Origin: Parascedosporium putredinis
Taxonomy: Eukaryota; Ascomycota; Sordariomycetes; Microascales; Microascaceae
Reading direction: 5' to 3'
Length of the DNA stretch: 64,000 nucleotides
NCBI GenBank assembly: GCA_949357655.1
Contig: CASHTG010000001.1
Coordinates: forward strand, 2,418,001 to 2,482,000
This document shows positions 34,701-48,000 of the stretch, in pieces. The notes under the pieces were generated by a model, which made no database searches, had not been told where the DNA came from, and was given only the letters and a program-made list of their open reading frames with translations. A program made the position numbers and the translations under genes. How positions within the stretch are numbered: the first letter of the stretch is position 1; each line of letters begins with the position of its first letter.

Positions 34701-36605
34701 TTTTACTTTTTACTTTTGTTTCCTCCCCCTTTCCCTTCTTTCTTCCTGTTCTGGCTCGCCGGCGCACGTCGTCGTCATTTGTCAAACGCCCTGCAGCTCC
34801 CAAGCTTGATGGAGATGCTTTCGTTGGTCGTCGACTGATTCGAGGCAGAAGCACCCCGGTGCTTTTGGTGACAGGGCCTACATATCAGAGCAACTGTGAT
34901 GCATTGGCTCAAGGAACGGTACATGCACTCCGATAACCTTCAACCCAGGAGGGCAGGAGGGTTATCTCGATAATGCAGCACCGGTCGGGTTTCCGTGACA
35001 CGATGCGTGTCTCTCTTCCTCTCTCTCTCTCGCTACATCCCTAAAGCGGATTTTTGACTGCGTCCCGTTTCCTGGGTTCGGGGAACAGCAGCTAGACAAA
35101 CTTGTACGAGGAGGGGTGCCACGAGAGTAATTACTACTTTGGTTTTTCTCTTTGGCCCAGGGCGCGTCTAAGCACAGCACGCATAGAAGGCATGGACATC
35201 TCGCCGCACATGCGAAATTGACGTCCTCACAAAATCAGGTAAGCAATAGCAATGATGCTCACCCGCGGGCCCTTCTTCTATGTTGCAACATTGCAGCCTT
35301 ATCCTTAAGGGGAGTACGGTGTCTCGACAGCCACTAAGGCAAGAGGATGGGGGACCAATCTTCTAGTCGGATCTAATCTCGAAACCCTCGAGATTGTCTC
35401 ATGTGCCCTGAACGTTCAAGGGGATGCGCGCAACAGCTAGAAAGGACACGGGGAAGGGGAAGCGAGATGGGGGAGATGGGGTATGGCGGGGGTATCGAAG
35501 ACGGTTGGCGTTGGTGTTAGGCAGGGCTGGGCTTGGGCTGGGTGTGCGAGCTGTCTTCAACGTGCGCTCCTCGTCTTTGCAGGTTCGAATGTCACCACTT
35601 CCCCGCCTACATACCGAGGTAGCTCGCCTCGCTTGGGTAAGCAGAGCTTCGCCTTGCGCCTTGGGCTACGCTTCGGTCGCTTCGGTTTTATGGTGGACGA
35701 TTGGGCTGCGTTCGACCAGCAAGGCCTCCAACTGTTCCCCAACGACCAGACAACTGCTTTACCCAACTAGGGCCGCGAACCACCCCATGTACCAATGGCA
35801 GCACACCTCAGCAACCTTCAAATGCTTGCCAACGAGGGTGGGGGATACAATCAACACCCTCGATGACAGGGAGACGGAGACATCCCGTTATCTACTACCC
35901 ATCACTGGCGTGGGGTAGCTCACCTCTTGCTGAGCCGAGCCTTGTCTCCAAAAGAAGCACCCACACCCCGGGGCCGCACCGCACACCAGCATATCCCATA
36001 ACACCTCACAAGGAGGTGCGGGTTGCCCCCGATTGCTCGCCTACTAATTCCAAAATTTTAGTGTTTTCGGACCGACCATTTGACAATCCATCGAATTCTG
36101 TTGCAGAGGAAGACTTTGTAATTTTCCCCCTCGAGGAGAAAAGGAGAAAGGGCCTCCTTGGTAGTATCTCAAACCACCCCCGGCCCCTCGGCGTTGCTCC
36201 TTGTCTTTACCTCTTCTTATCGTGCTTCGCCGGTGAGCTAGCCAAGCAATGTATGGATGCTTTCCGCAATCTGTCGTTCGCGTCGCCGCCAAAGCCTTGC
36301 CTATCTTTTTCGTGCAGGCCCCCCACTGTTCTCTATATAATAAGCCTTTCTCGCCCCTTCCACTAGACTGCGGCCTACACGTCACGGGCTGTCGAATCCT
36401 ACACCTGTCCTACGATACCGCCAGCCCCTTCGCTGTTTTGAGAAAGGCGCGATCCGGTTTCAATACTCCGGCACAGAGTACAGGGCTTCTCCCGAATCCC
36501 TCGTGTCTGCCGGCCTCTTGGGACTTTGGAAACCGCTCGCTATCACATGGTCGGCCCCTCAACTTCTCAGCAGCTACGCAGCCTCTAGTTTGCCATATCA
36601 TAAGC
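31778..36605. other. 4.8-kb region without a supported gene
   Basis: The longest gap in the window. Several frames of 100-220 codons exist (for example 35701-36366 +) but none has domain-like sequence or splice support. It contains a strong 17-bp hairpin at 33115-33151 (listed separately), a duplicated acctcccgag at about 34343-34364, pyrimidine tracts, and a TATA-like tatataa at 36334-36340, about 270 bp upstream of the next ATG. Confidence 0.4.
33115..33151. repeat. Perfect 17-bp inverted repeat, 3-nt loop
   Basis: Arms gttgagaagcccggcat (33115-33131) and atgccgggcttctcaac (33135-33151) are exact reverse complements with only ggc between them. It is GC-rich and would extrude as a stable hairpin in DNA or RNA. 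No open frame explains it. Confidence 0.95.
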
Positions 36606-38190
36606 ATGTCCCGATCTAAGATCACGCGAGCCTCGCCCGCGCCTCGAAGAGGAAAAACCAGCCGCGAATCCCTAATGAGTTTTGGGAAAAGCATCTATGG
36701 ACGGCGTGTCAGCTCTACGCCCGTGTGACCGTGGACGAGGTTGTGGAAATCGCTCAAAAGGAGTGGGGATCCTCTGCCAAGTAAGGCTCCAAGTCCCCCG
36801 TCCCCTCTCCTCATTCTCCTCCAGCGGCTGCCCCCAGGGGCTAAATTACCCTGCGCTGACGAAAAGAGTGCAATCCGAGTACAGCCGCCGCCAGTTTACC
36901 CATCGATTCAATTCGATAAAAGTTTACAAGAACCACGGCACCAAAGGTTCCAAGCGCAGCACCGATCAGCAACTCTGTCCTGCCGATTTCCACCTTGCGA
37001 TATCGGATTACCCCGAGGCTTTCAACATCTACTTTAAGCAGCTCGGTAAATGCACTTTACCAAAGCACTTCCTAGGTCTCTTGATCAACTGCGCGAGGAG
37101 CTGCGATCTCGAGCCGGATGCCCACAAGCTGCAAGAGCTCATCGCAAAATATATCATGGATTCCGGCCCGAACCCAGACGAAGAAACCTCCCGATTCATC
37201 TCTGCCCTACACCTACTGGACGGGTACATTGACAAGAAGATGGGCCGCTCTTCTCAAATCTTCGCTGAGAAGATGGATAGAGGGCTCCGCGGCCTGCTGG
37301 ACGACCAAGGCTGCTTGAGGTTGCCGGAAACCCTCTCTGCCGTAGTTGAGGTGCCTGTCCTTATCCTGTTGAGCCTCGGAGTTGGCATCCACGAGGATAG
37401 GGCGGAGGCTGGGACCTTGGATATGGATCTCGAGTCTGTCGATTATTTCAGCGGCGATCGCGGGACCTTTGGCCATGAATGGGAGGACTACGGGGAGGAT
37501 GGCTCTGCCATGTTCACGGCGTTCGCGGCGACACGGACCGTATTTGACAAGGGCAAGATTCACCAAATGCTAGCAGGGAAACTAAACCGCGCGCAAGAGC
37601 TTGCGTGCGAGGATGCCATAGTGAAATGTGTCGACTGGGCCATCAAGAAGCTCTCCGAGGCTCCCAGTGAGATGATTCCCGAGCATCTTAATCTCCTGTA
37701 TGAGTCTCTGGCTGCTGCGCAGGACGGCAAGGACTCTACGTCGAAGACGTGGACCTGCTTCATCTACCTCTACTGCTTCCTATATATGCGATATTATGAG
37801 GAATTCAGTGGCAAACCCTGCGATTGGTCCAACCACGCTTTCAAGTACTGCGGCATCAGCACGCCCGTCCTCATCCACATCCTGGGGTCCCTGGTTATGC
37901 AAGCCCCGGACAATGCCCCGGCGCACGATCAAGGCCTGGAATCGGCCTTTGGGTCGCGCGAGAGCCTCTTCACCTTCCTCTGTGACCGGGCCAAGGCTTT
38001 CAGGCAGGAGGAAAGGCCCTTTCTCCACTTCTTGGACGAGTACCAGTACCTCATCACTCACATTTACACGCCCCAAGAACGCGACTATATGCAGTGCGTT
38101 TTTAAGCACACCAGGTCCTTTGGGCGGTCGTTGGGGTTGACAGTCGCAGGCATGGAAGTCTCAGACCCAGACATTGAACTCGAAGAATAA
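36606..38190 (+). CDS. Unrecognised protein of about 500 residues
   Basis: Family not recognised. The probable N-terminus is MSRSKITRASPAPRR at 36606. A frame change near 36650 (one base missing) leads into KRKNQPRIPNEFWEKHLWTA and CQLYARVTVDEVVEIAQKEW, then a short intron (donor gtaagg about 36781, acceptor ctccag about 36824) leads to GCPQGLNYPALTKRVQSEYS and a long clean frame to 38190. That frame is hydrophilic and probably mostly helical, with blocks such as LPKHFLGLLINCARSCDLEP, ETSRFISALHLLDGYIDKKM, TWTCFIYLYCFLYMRYYEEF, FLHFLDEYQYLITHIYTPQE and a C-terminus SDPDIELEE. No signal peptide; one aromatic hydrophobic patch that could be buried rather than membrane. Its integrity over about 1.35 kb indicates a real gene. 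Confidence 0.65.
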
Positions 38191-39000
38191 TGGATATGAT
38201 TGTGAATAACGATTAATGATACGCAGGAAACGATGTTTTTTGTTCATGGAGAGTTGTGTGACCAAACTATGGGGCCATTTCTTTTTCTTTTCCTCTTCTT
38301 TCTTTGTTTGCTGTTCTCTTTTTGTCCTTTTCTTTTTCTATCTCTCTCTCTTTCGTTCTTTCTTTCTCAAAGCCTTTCCTTAGATTGTTTGCTTCCTTCT
38401 CTTCCAAAAGGGTGGCGACACCGCGCTGGTAAATAGGACAGCTAGAACCGAAGAGTTATCATTGTTATCAATCGAGCATCCACTGACTGCCCTTGCGCTC
38501 TCCATACTTGTCGTTCAGTGAACCTATTAGATATCTATAACCTTCCAACCCCGCCAAGTTCCAGGCATCTAGATCCGTTGATCGACCAGACTTAGACGGT
38601 GGGATTGGTGGCTGGCAGCACATATGAACAACGAACAACGGCAACGCTAGTCACACTCTCTTCATGGGCGTTTATGTGTTTGCGGTGGGTTTGGTAAAAG
38701 AAGAAGTCAATACATACAAGTAATTACAATTGCTACAAAATGAATGGTGTGCAGTGCACTATGCTTCCATGCCCATCCCATGTTCTCGCCTGGTCCATGT
38801 GTAAAAATCTAATGTGGCCAATTCCTAGTCTGCCCGCACCTCGCTTACAGTCTCGTCGAGTTTGTTTGTACATGGGGGAGAGAAGAGAAATAATGATAAT
38901 GACAAAAACAAGAATAGAAAAACAAAAGAAAAAGGAGGAAAACAAATTACATTTGTGAGATGGGCGTGGTCAAGGCTTGTCGGGGATGTCTGCCTCCGAC
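38191..39000. other. Convergent 3' intergenic region
   Basis: Between the stop of the unrecognised gene and the stop of the dynein gene. It contains a long T/C-rich tract at about 38270-38400. No gene supported. Confidence 0.4.
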
Positions 39001-42000
39001 CTATGCCATCAACTTCTCCTGATCATCCAACCTATCCGTGACCTTCTTCACATTCTCAATCATTGACTGACCCAACCCCACAAGCAAGAGTTTCTCAGCA
39101 TTAGCTGGCAGGCCGAGATATGTCGGTGGTTCTCTCTCAGGCAGCTTGTGGATCCATTCCATGTAGTCAGGTAGCGAGGTCCCTTCGGGCACTACAAGGT
39201 TGGTATCGGCATCCTCTACAAGTTTGTGGCCCGAGTCATAAGCTAGCGGTGTCAATAGCTTGCGGACGAGGTCGATCAGCAGGTGGTAGTCTTCCTCGTT
39301 ATCTATCTTGCCGCCATAGGTCTCGACAACGAGGTGATGTATCATCTCCCAGGGAATGTTTTGCGGAGCGATATTAGTACGGTTTTGCGCGACCGCCTCG
39401 ACCCATGTGTCGATGATGAAAGCCGAGCACTCATACTATAGTACAGCCAGGAGGGTTAGCAAATTAGGCGTTTAAAAGAACGAAGAAAGTGTTTATGGTG
39501 GAGGAGGGGAGAAAACCTACATCGCTATCGTTGAATTCCCAAAATGCCTTCCAGCCCAGGGTAGGCGCATACCGCAGCCGCTCTTGGATGACGGCATGTA
39601 GGAACGACAGGAGTAGGTACAACCTGGTCCTCTCCACGGGGCTCTTGGTGGCACGTGTAGATAGAGACGACAGTGAGTCCTTCATATTGGCACGCACACC
39701 GGCGGGCTGCTCGTACATGAGCACACGGCTGGCTCGTAGCAAGTTGACGGGGATCTTGGGGCTGGATTCCATTGAAAGGAACAGTCGGAATTGCGAGTGG
39801 GGGTTTAGGCTTTCCATCCGCTTCTCGAGGCTTTGGAGCCATGTTGGTGCGAGGTGAACGTTCTTCACCAGGACCCATGAGCCGGTTTGGGCAGCGTTGG
39901 CGATGGCCTTGTCCGCTCCAGAGAGGCCTTCGTTGGAACCCATGGCGATATTGGTGCAGCGGATATTCATGCGCTCAACGAGGCTATCTACCTTGTAGCT
40001 GGCGTCGAATCCGGGGCTCGAGACGAGAGCGATGGGTCGGGTGGCGGGAACCTCGGCCACTGTTTCCTTGAGGTCTTCCACAATGTCGAAAAGCTCGGGG
40101 CCAAAAACGCCCGCCACAAATCTCTCGGCCGCCGGGATAAAGCGATCAAGACGGAAAAGCTTGACGAGGAGAAGCGACTGGAGCGTTTTCTGAGATGGGT
40201 CGGCATTGTCGGTCCAGATACGAGGGACGAAGTTCTCTGCAATCTCCTCGGTGAAGAATCTGTCCCAGTCGGCTACGGGAGCATTGTCTAGGATGTCCTT
40301 GAGCGCCGTCATGCGTCGGGCCTTGTTCATGGCGTCCTCCTTGGCGTCCGGATTGCTCGAGATGTCTTGGCCTTCGACCCGATCACTTATGATCTCCTCC
40401 AGCAACGCCTTATCCATGTGGATTGGCGAGGCGTGGACCAGGAGCATGGCCAAGGTGACTCGGTCCTTTTGGAGTACGCCAAGAGCTGTGCGTCGGAACG
40501 TGTTGACAAAGAGGTCCTTGACGATGATGTCGCGGCGCGCGTCGTAATCCGTGACCCCGGCGAGGCTCTTGTTGTTATGGAGGACGGCCTCAAAGATATC
40601 GAGGAAGTACTGGAGAGAGAACTGGTAAAAGTGGTTGAGATAGTGCAGCTGCTCGAGGACGGCAAACACGGCGCTGCAAGACTTGGCGATGACGCCGTAT
40701 TGTTGAGTGATCTCCTCGACCTCCGTCATGACGCCCTCTGTGTTCTTCATCTTGGCTGAGATCTCCGCGGCTTCCGTCTTCAAAGTCTCCAGAGTCTCGA
40801 TGACATTGTCGTCATCCAAAATGTTACCGCGAGATTCGTTGAGGGCTTGGAGCAGGCGCTTCTCGAGCTGGCGAAGATGGATCTTGAACTCGCCCTGCAA
40901 CTTGATGAGGTTGGACCTACGCTCGTCGACATCCGGCCGCTCGGACTTGAGAACTTGATTGAGAGACTGGGTTTGCAAGCTGCTCTGGGTGACGGTGAAG
41001 TTGACAAACGTCGTTCGGCTGCAGATGTCTGGCGCAAACGTCGCCGACGGGTCTCGAGTGGCGAGGTAGAGCTTGAACGCCGGCGAAAAGTCAATCTGCT
41101 GCTTTCCGAGTTGAATGAGAACACGACCGCCCGTCTTCTGGTACTCCTTGTTGAGAACATGATTAAGGATCGGGTCGAGGTGTTCCGCGTCTTGGATTAG
41201 GATCGGGTTGCCGAATCGAAGGGCGCTCTCGAGCTGTTTGGTGAAGGAATCGTCCAAGAAGCTAGTGACGGTCAAGCGACGCGACTTGCACTCCTTCTGA
41301 AGGAATTCGGTAACGCGGCCAGACGGGTCGATGATGAGCGGGTATCTATTGAAGCGCTTCAGGATAATGGCATTCTCCGTGCACAGGTCATCCACGGGCA
41401 AGGTATTTTGCTGCCAGTTGAGCCGCTCGTCCGCCGTGGAGAGGTACTCCGTCATGGGATTATGCGCCTTGTAGAGAACGCCAGAGAGGTGCAGCTGGTG
41501 GAGCCAGTCGTCGAGCATCGACTTTCGGAACGTCTGATCGTAGAGGCCGCTGTAGGCCAGGAACGCCGCCGCAATCAAGACGTCGCCCACCAGAGTGCTG
41601 ATTTGAGTCTCGAAAGACTTGCTACCCTCCTCCCAGCGGGTTCTCTCTGACGAGAGACTGTCAAGCAACTTGACGCTTCTGTCCACCTTGGACTGCACCC
41701 TCAACATTTCAGCCTTGATGGCCTCGGTCTCGGCGATCAGGGTGGCGTACTCGGCCTTGTACGTGGCGATTCGGCCTTCCAGGCTGTCAATTGTCTGCTC
41801 CACCGCCTTGGCTTCGGCCTGGGTCTGGAGGGCCTGATCCTCGAGCTGGGCAACCTCGTCGCGAAGAGGACCCACCCTGTCGAGAATCTCGGCATAGTTG
41901 ACCTGAGCCGACACCCACTGCACGAGCGGCCCACAGGCCTTGGAGGCGCGGTTGACCTTTTCGAATGTGAAATCGGGGAGCTCATGTAATCGTTGCGCAT

Positions 42001-45000
42001 CTTGAGCCGAAGCGACCTCGTCAGCTTCTCCTCATTGTTGAAGTTGATGATGCTTGCAATGAAGTCGTCTTTCCGCACAATGGCCTGGATTGACTTCCAG
42101 TCGGTAATTTTGTTGCCGAGGAGCGCGCAGACCGCCTCCAGTGCGAGGCGTACGCCCTGCGGCGGCGAGCTCATGGAACGCACTTCGGTAAGGTGCTGTC
42201 TTTTAATGTTGCTAACACTAGCCTTGGCTTCTTCAACGGCAGGCTCGGCCTTGGCTAGATCCTCGAGGACGATCTGCTTCCGCGAAGTCACCTCCCTTTC
42301 CTGGATATCGAGGACCCTCTGGAGCTCGAGCGAGGCTGTCTTGCGCTGCTCAGCTTCCTGCTGATCAGCAAGCATACGCTTCAGCTTTTCATCCGCCTCC
42401 GCGCCCTTGCGGTCAAGCTGGGCCGACTTCTCCGCGAGGCTGACACGAAGATCGCGCACTTTGTCCACAGTATCCTTGAGCTTTTCCAATCCAGCATTAA
42501 GATGGCGCTGCTGCTCCTCGAGATCTTCGCGTTTTTCGTTGTAGAGCTTGACGTATTGGGCAACGAAGTCGAGGAAGTGGCGCGGGGTGAGATACGTGAT
42601 ACGGCCCTGCTGCTTTAGGAGTTTGTCATTGAAGCGCTGAAGCGAGTAGTGGATGTAAACCATGGCATTGACAACAGCTTCACGGTGAGAGGGAGGCAAC
42701 GAGAGAGCACGGTAAGCCACAGGGATCGTATCGGGGGCCAAGTAATTGTGACGATCCAAATCAACCGATTGGGTAAGCTCATGGCCAACCTGGAACAGGG
42801 CCTGGTCAGACCAGTCGCCGAACCAGTTGAGCACACAACGGTTGAACAAGGCAGGACTCGTCGCCGCCTTGGACGAGAGCCCATCTTCGGGAGGATTCAT
42901 GGTAAAGACGACGTGGAGGTTCTTGACGATTTGCTGCGTAAACCACTTGTGAAGCTCTTCCGGAGAGTCTAGGTGTAAGTTCTGTCGCTGAGCACCTTCC
43001 TTGCAGGCCGTCATGAGGGCGGCGTAATCGTCTCCCTCAAACAGACCCGGAACTTCAGCGTTGGCGAGAAGGGTATTCATGCGCTCCAGGAAGCCAGAGT
43101 CGAGGACGTTGGATTCATCCATGATGAAGCAAATCTTCTCGCCCTTGCAGCCGGCACGCCGTAGCACGTCTCGAAGATCGTCGTCAAAGTCCTCTGCAGT
43201 ATACTTGCCATGAACCTTGATCTGGAACACCTTCAGACCATTCATCCAGGCCACGAAGCGCGACAGCGTCGTCTTTCCACTGCCACTGACACCAATCAAG
43301 ATGAGATGGCCTTGCGGCTGTCTGAACACACGATCAATGCGGAGGACATGTTCGAGCACATCGTTGAAGAGGATGAGGGGCACGTCAACCTCTTCTTCAC
43401 AGAACGTCCGCAACCTGGCCTTGACAAAGTCTCGAAGCTGTTCACGATCGACAGGCACGTAGTTTCGAGATAGCCAGTTCGAAAAGAGAATGGGCCCGCC
43501 TAGAGCCTTCTCCTCATCAATCGTTGGGAACAGTTCGAGAGCAATCCGGCGAACAGCTTCATCAGTCCACTGGCGTTCGTCTTCCGCGACAAGACGATCC
43601 TGGAAAAGACGGAGGGCTTCATGGGCCCAGATGCGGACGAGACCCTCGAGAGTCAGGGTCTCAAGGGGCTTGATAGCTTCATACACGCCACGGACCCATC
43701 GAGTAAGCTCACGAGGACTGTATACATAGTGCGGCTGGATCTTGGGCGTGAACCGCTGCTGCGACTGGAGATAGAATTTGACCATGGCTTGGGTAAGAGC
43801 ATCGGCGTAGCCGCGAAGGGTGGGGATGATTTTGAGCACAGCCGAGTTGAACGTGCCGTAGATTTGAGTAAGCGAGAGCTCTCCCGGATAATCAACCATG
43901 ATTAAGGGGGCGTGTCTCAGGAACCTCGCGCCCAGGGGCGTACGGCCAGCGTCCGTTGGAGGGTTGCATGCTCCCACAAACTGGATCCGGTCAAGCGTGA
44001 CCCATGACTTATCCGAGGCCCTCCAGAAACCATTGTGCTCAACGAGTTGTCGCAGGAATGAGATGGCACGTTGAGTGCCGTATTTGTCGGGAGCGGGAAG
44101 GTTGATTTCGTCGCAGAAAATGACCAACCACCGCCCAATCTGTCTGGGAGAGAGCATGACGCCATTCAACGTTTTCTTGTACTCGCAATGCTGCTCAAAC
44201 GTTTTGATGAGGAGATCCGGGGTAGTGGCGCTCGAGAAGTTCAAGCCCACCACCTCCATGTTAGGAAGCTTGCGCAGGGCGCTGAAGAGCGTCATCGTCT
44301 TACCGGAACCGGGAGGGCCGCAAAGCAAGAGAGGTTTATGTTCAGCCAACCAGGAGTAGAGAACATCCTCGTGACGAATGGTGTCGAGTGTAGGAATGAC
44401 AACGTCGGTCTGAGTGATGGAGTGGGTGTTAACCTCCACACTCGGGACCTGGGCTTGCCAAGAGGTCCATTCTGCCTGGGGCAGGGTAACATCGAAGTCG
44501 ATCAACGAGCTCGAACCATCAACGGGAGGATCCAAAGTGCGCGATGCCGCAAAGCTTGTCGCCAAACAACTTCCGCTCGCCTAGAGGGCAGTCACCCGTC
44601 AACGACCAGACAAGGGCGAGAAGAAGCTTCTTTGCGAGATAGCTTTCCAACTGTTCGGGATCGAGGGGAAGTCGGTGTGCTGCGCGTTGTACTCGATAAC
44701 GTCGCGAACGGCCTTATTTAGAAGCGAGAAGAGGGTATTGAGAACACGAGCAATCGTGAAATCCATAATGTGGGTGTAATCCTCAGCCTCTTTGAGTGCG
44801 GCAAGGATAAAGTCGTCTTTGGCGAGGAAGGCTTTGAGCACATCTGCTGCCTGAGCCTGGATTGCAAGGGTCTTGGCCGGGTTCTGGCCAGTACCGACGG
44901 CATCTTCGTCAAGGTCTTCAAAGGCGAGTGTTCGCAGCTTTTCAAGATAATTGGTAACCATCATGTTTGGCGACACAATATCCTCGTTGAACCAAACCAT

Positions 45001-48000
45001 ACCGCAACGACTGACAGTCGCAAGTGTCGCATATTTGAGATTCTCCACCTCGAACATGATGCGAACGTTGGGGGAGATTGAGACGTTCTCCGTTGGGTAG
45101 CGTTAGAAGCTTGTTATCGTCGAGGACACTGTTCAGGTTCTCGACCCATTCCGGGTCTACATCACCGTCGAAAACGATCCAGTGCCTCTTGGTGTCCTCT
45201 CCACGGAGGTTGTCCACAATCTTACGAAGAATGCTTGTGAACAGACCATCGGTCCACTCACGCGTGGTCGAGTCTAGGTTGCCATACAGGGCCTCCTTAG
45301 ACATGACCTTGGAGTCAATGACATGGGAGATACCTTCAACGTCTTCGACGACCCGAAGGGCATCGAGCAAGAGCCGCCAGGCACCTGATTTGCCGCTTCC
45401 TGAGTTTCCAACCATCATGACACCGTGGTGGATCTGCTGGATCTGGTACAGCTGGATAACCTTGGTCATCCACGCATCGCTGACAACCATCTGTCGTTCG
45501 CTAGCAAGCGTGCGTATGGCATTTTCGAGCTTCTCAAGATTGGCCGGTACGTATTGGATACCTGGGAAACAGACCTCCTCGATTGAGGCCATGAGGTTGA
45601 CATCGTCTCGGATAAGTTTGGGCGCAATAGTCTCGCGAATGCTCTGAACAATAATCTCTGGCTCAAAAGTGGCAGAGTTCATAGCGTCGCGCTCCCCACC
45701 AGAAAGTCTCGCCCGCTTCAGGCCACCAGAGCTGACGAGAACGCTTTTGAGTGCACGGAGACCAAAGTCGTAATGAGCCTGTTTTGATAGCTTGAGAGAG
45801 CATTGGTCGAAGAAAGGAACAGTTTGTTTGGAAAGCTGCTTGGCTTGGTTGAAACCCTGAGAGTACAGCATGACCTCGGCGATCAATTCCTTGTCGGGCT
45901 TCGACATGGCGACGCTTCGGAATAGCTTCTTCAAATTGTCTGGGAGATTGGATCGGCCAGCATAGCCCGGGTTCATAGTGATGAAGATGCCAGTGTTTTG
46001 ACTAACGTGAAGTTGTCGGCCAACAAGCTCAATCTGGGCCTTGTCGTCCTCGGCGCCCTGCTTGAGGCCCAGCTGTATGTTTTGGATTTGCTGCGATACC
46101 GCAGACAGAATCCTCTCTTCCAAACGGTTGAACTCGTCAAAGCAGCCCCATGCACCAACCTGACATATACCGAGGAAGATGCGACCCATTGCTTGGAAGT
46201 CAAAGGTGTCGTCGCAACAGAAGACGAGGGTAAACCGTCCAAGCTGAATACCGAGGGCCTTGACAGACTCGGTCTTTCCGGTTCCAGCGGGTCCGTAGGG
46301 GAGCCACCAAGGCGCTGGCAGAGTGCTTGGGTAAGTGTGCTGAAGCAGCGATCCGTAAGAGGAGTCCGCACAAGACGATCAGGAACACCCAGATACTCAA
46401 AACCGTAATCAAGCTTTGCGTTGGCCACCTTGATGTGAAGCCGTTGCAGATACTCCCCATCTGTAGTATAGACGTATCGCATCTGAAGGAGCCACAGGTA
46501 GTGTTTTTCATGAGTAGCACCGGCCTTGATTAATTTCTCGATCACGTCGCGTTGATGGACGCACTCGGTAATGAGCTGCTCGCACTTTTTCCGGTCAATC
46601 ACGTCGAGATCACCCAGGACGGTGTTGGCGAGGTATCGAAGAATGCCAACCTCACGATCATATAGAGACTGAAGCGTTTTGCCCCCGTTACAAGGGATTG
46701 CTCAACGGCTGTTGTCCATACAGCCTGCGTCGCCAACACCACAATTTGACTCGGATATTCGCTCATGTACGCGTCAAACGCCGCAGCGTCAAGCGTCTCG
46801 GCCTCGAAAACTGGGGTATACGACTCAATCGCCTCGGCAAGGAGATGAGCAAGGGTGGATTTCATGCCGTTCTCGAGGAGGGTCAACCAGTCGTTGATAC
46901 GCGGGGTTTTAGCAAGCGAGATTTCCTTCTTGAGCTGAACGACCTCTCCTTCTTTCGAGGTGAATCCAGTGATGATCGAGTTGTCATCATCCATTGTCAA
47001 ACCAGAGATACCAGCAAACATCTTCTTGAAGTGTTTAGCGATGCGCAAAGTATCATTGCTGTTGCCGATCATCTCGAGCAGGTCCTCGTCACCAACGAAG
47101 TAGAAACGGGGAATGATAGCCGCTCCTTTTCGAGATATTCTCCTAGGGCCTTTTGAATCTTGTTGAGGAGCTCCGCCAATCGCTCTAGAGACTTTTGGAC
47201 GTTGGGAATAGTAAGAACTTCCAAGACATAGGGTTGCTTGTAAACCTTCTTCATCACGGCCAAGAACTCGCTGTTGATGTTCTGGAAGCGCCCTGATTCG
47301 ATAGGGAGGAGGTGTTTAATATCGGCATTCCCCGTAAAGACGCCCTCGAGATAGATCCATTGGCGTTGGACGTCAATCCAGATATCGAAGAGCACATGCA
47401 ATCGGTTCAGTTTGTCTTCCCATGCCGTCGCGTCTTCTTCGAATTCTTTGTAATACGGCGAGTGTTTCATGGCCTGGAGGAGTTGAGGTTTTCGCTACAC
47501 TTAGTGAAAAGGTCGTCCCATCCACGAATGAGACGGCACTTGTTGTGATAGTTGACAAGGTCCAGTGCGTAATTAGCCCAAGTCTCTCGGACTTGCCGGA
47601 TGTATTCCTCCAACGCCATCTCGCCTTGAGCCTGAGCGATGATGTCCTTGACAATGACCTCGGTAGCAACGAGGTTGAGATCCCAGACATCCCCTAGGGT
47701 CATGGAGACGGGGAGTAGCGCTTTCCAGGGCGAAGTTGTTTGAATATCTTAGTCCAATGACGATCTCGGATAGCATCGGACTTGAGGTCAGAGAGGATAG
47801 AGTTGACCTTCAACAGGCCACGAAGAATCTTTTGGACGTGTTCAAAGGCAGCGTACTGACGCATTCTGCTCGGCATATCCTTGGTGCTCTTGATAAGGTC
47901 ATCAATCTTGCCACGAATCTTTCGAGGCTGAACAGCGGTCCACAAGGTTTCCCTCGTGTCATTCAGACTGGCCCAGATAGTGGAGAGATTAGCCCAGACG

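Noticed and set aside
35701..36366. 221-codon plus-strand frame
   Set aside because: Reads as low-information sequence and overlaps the expected promoter of the gene at 36606.
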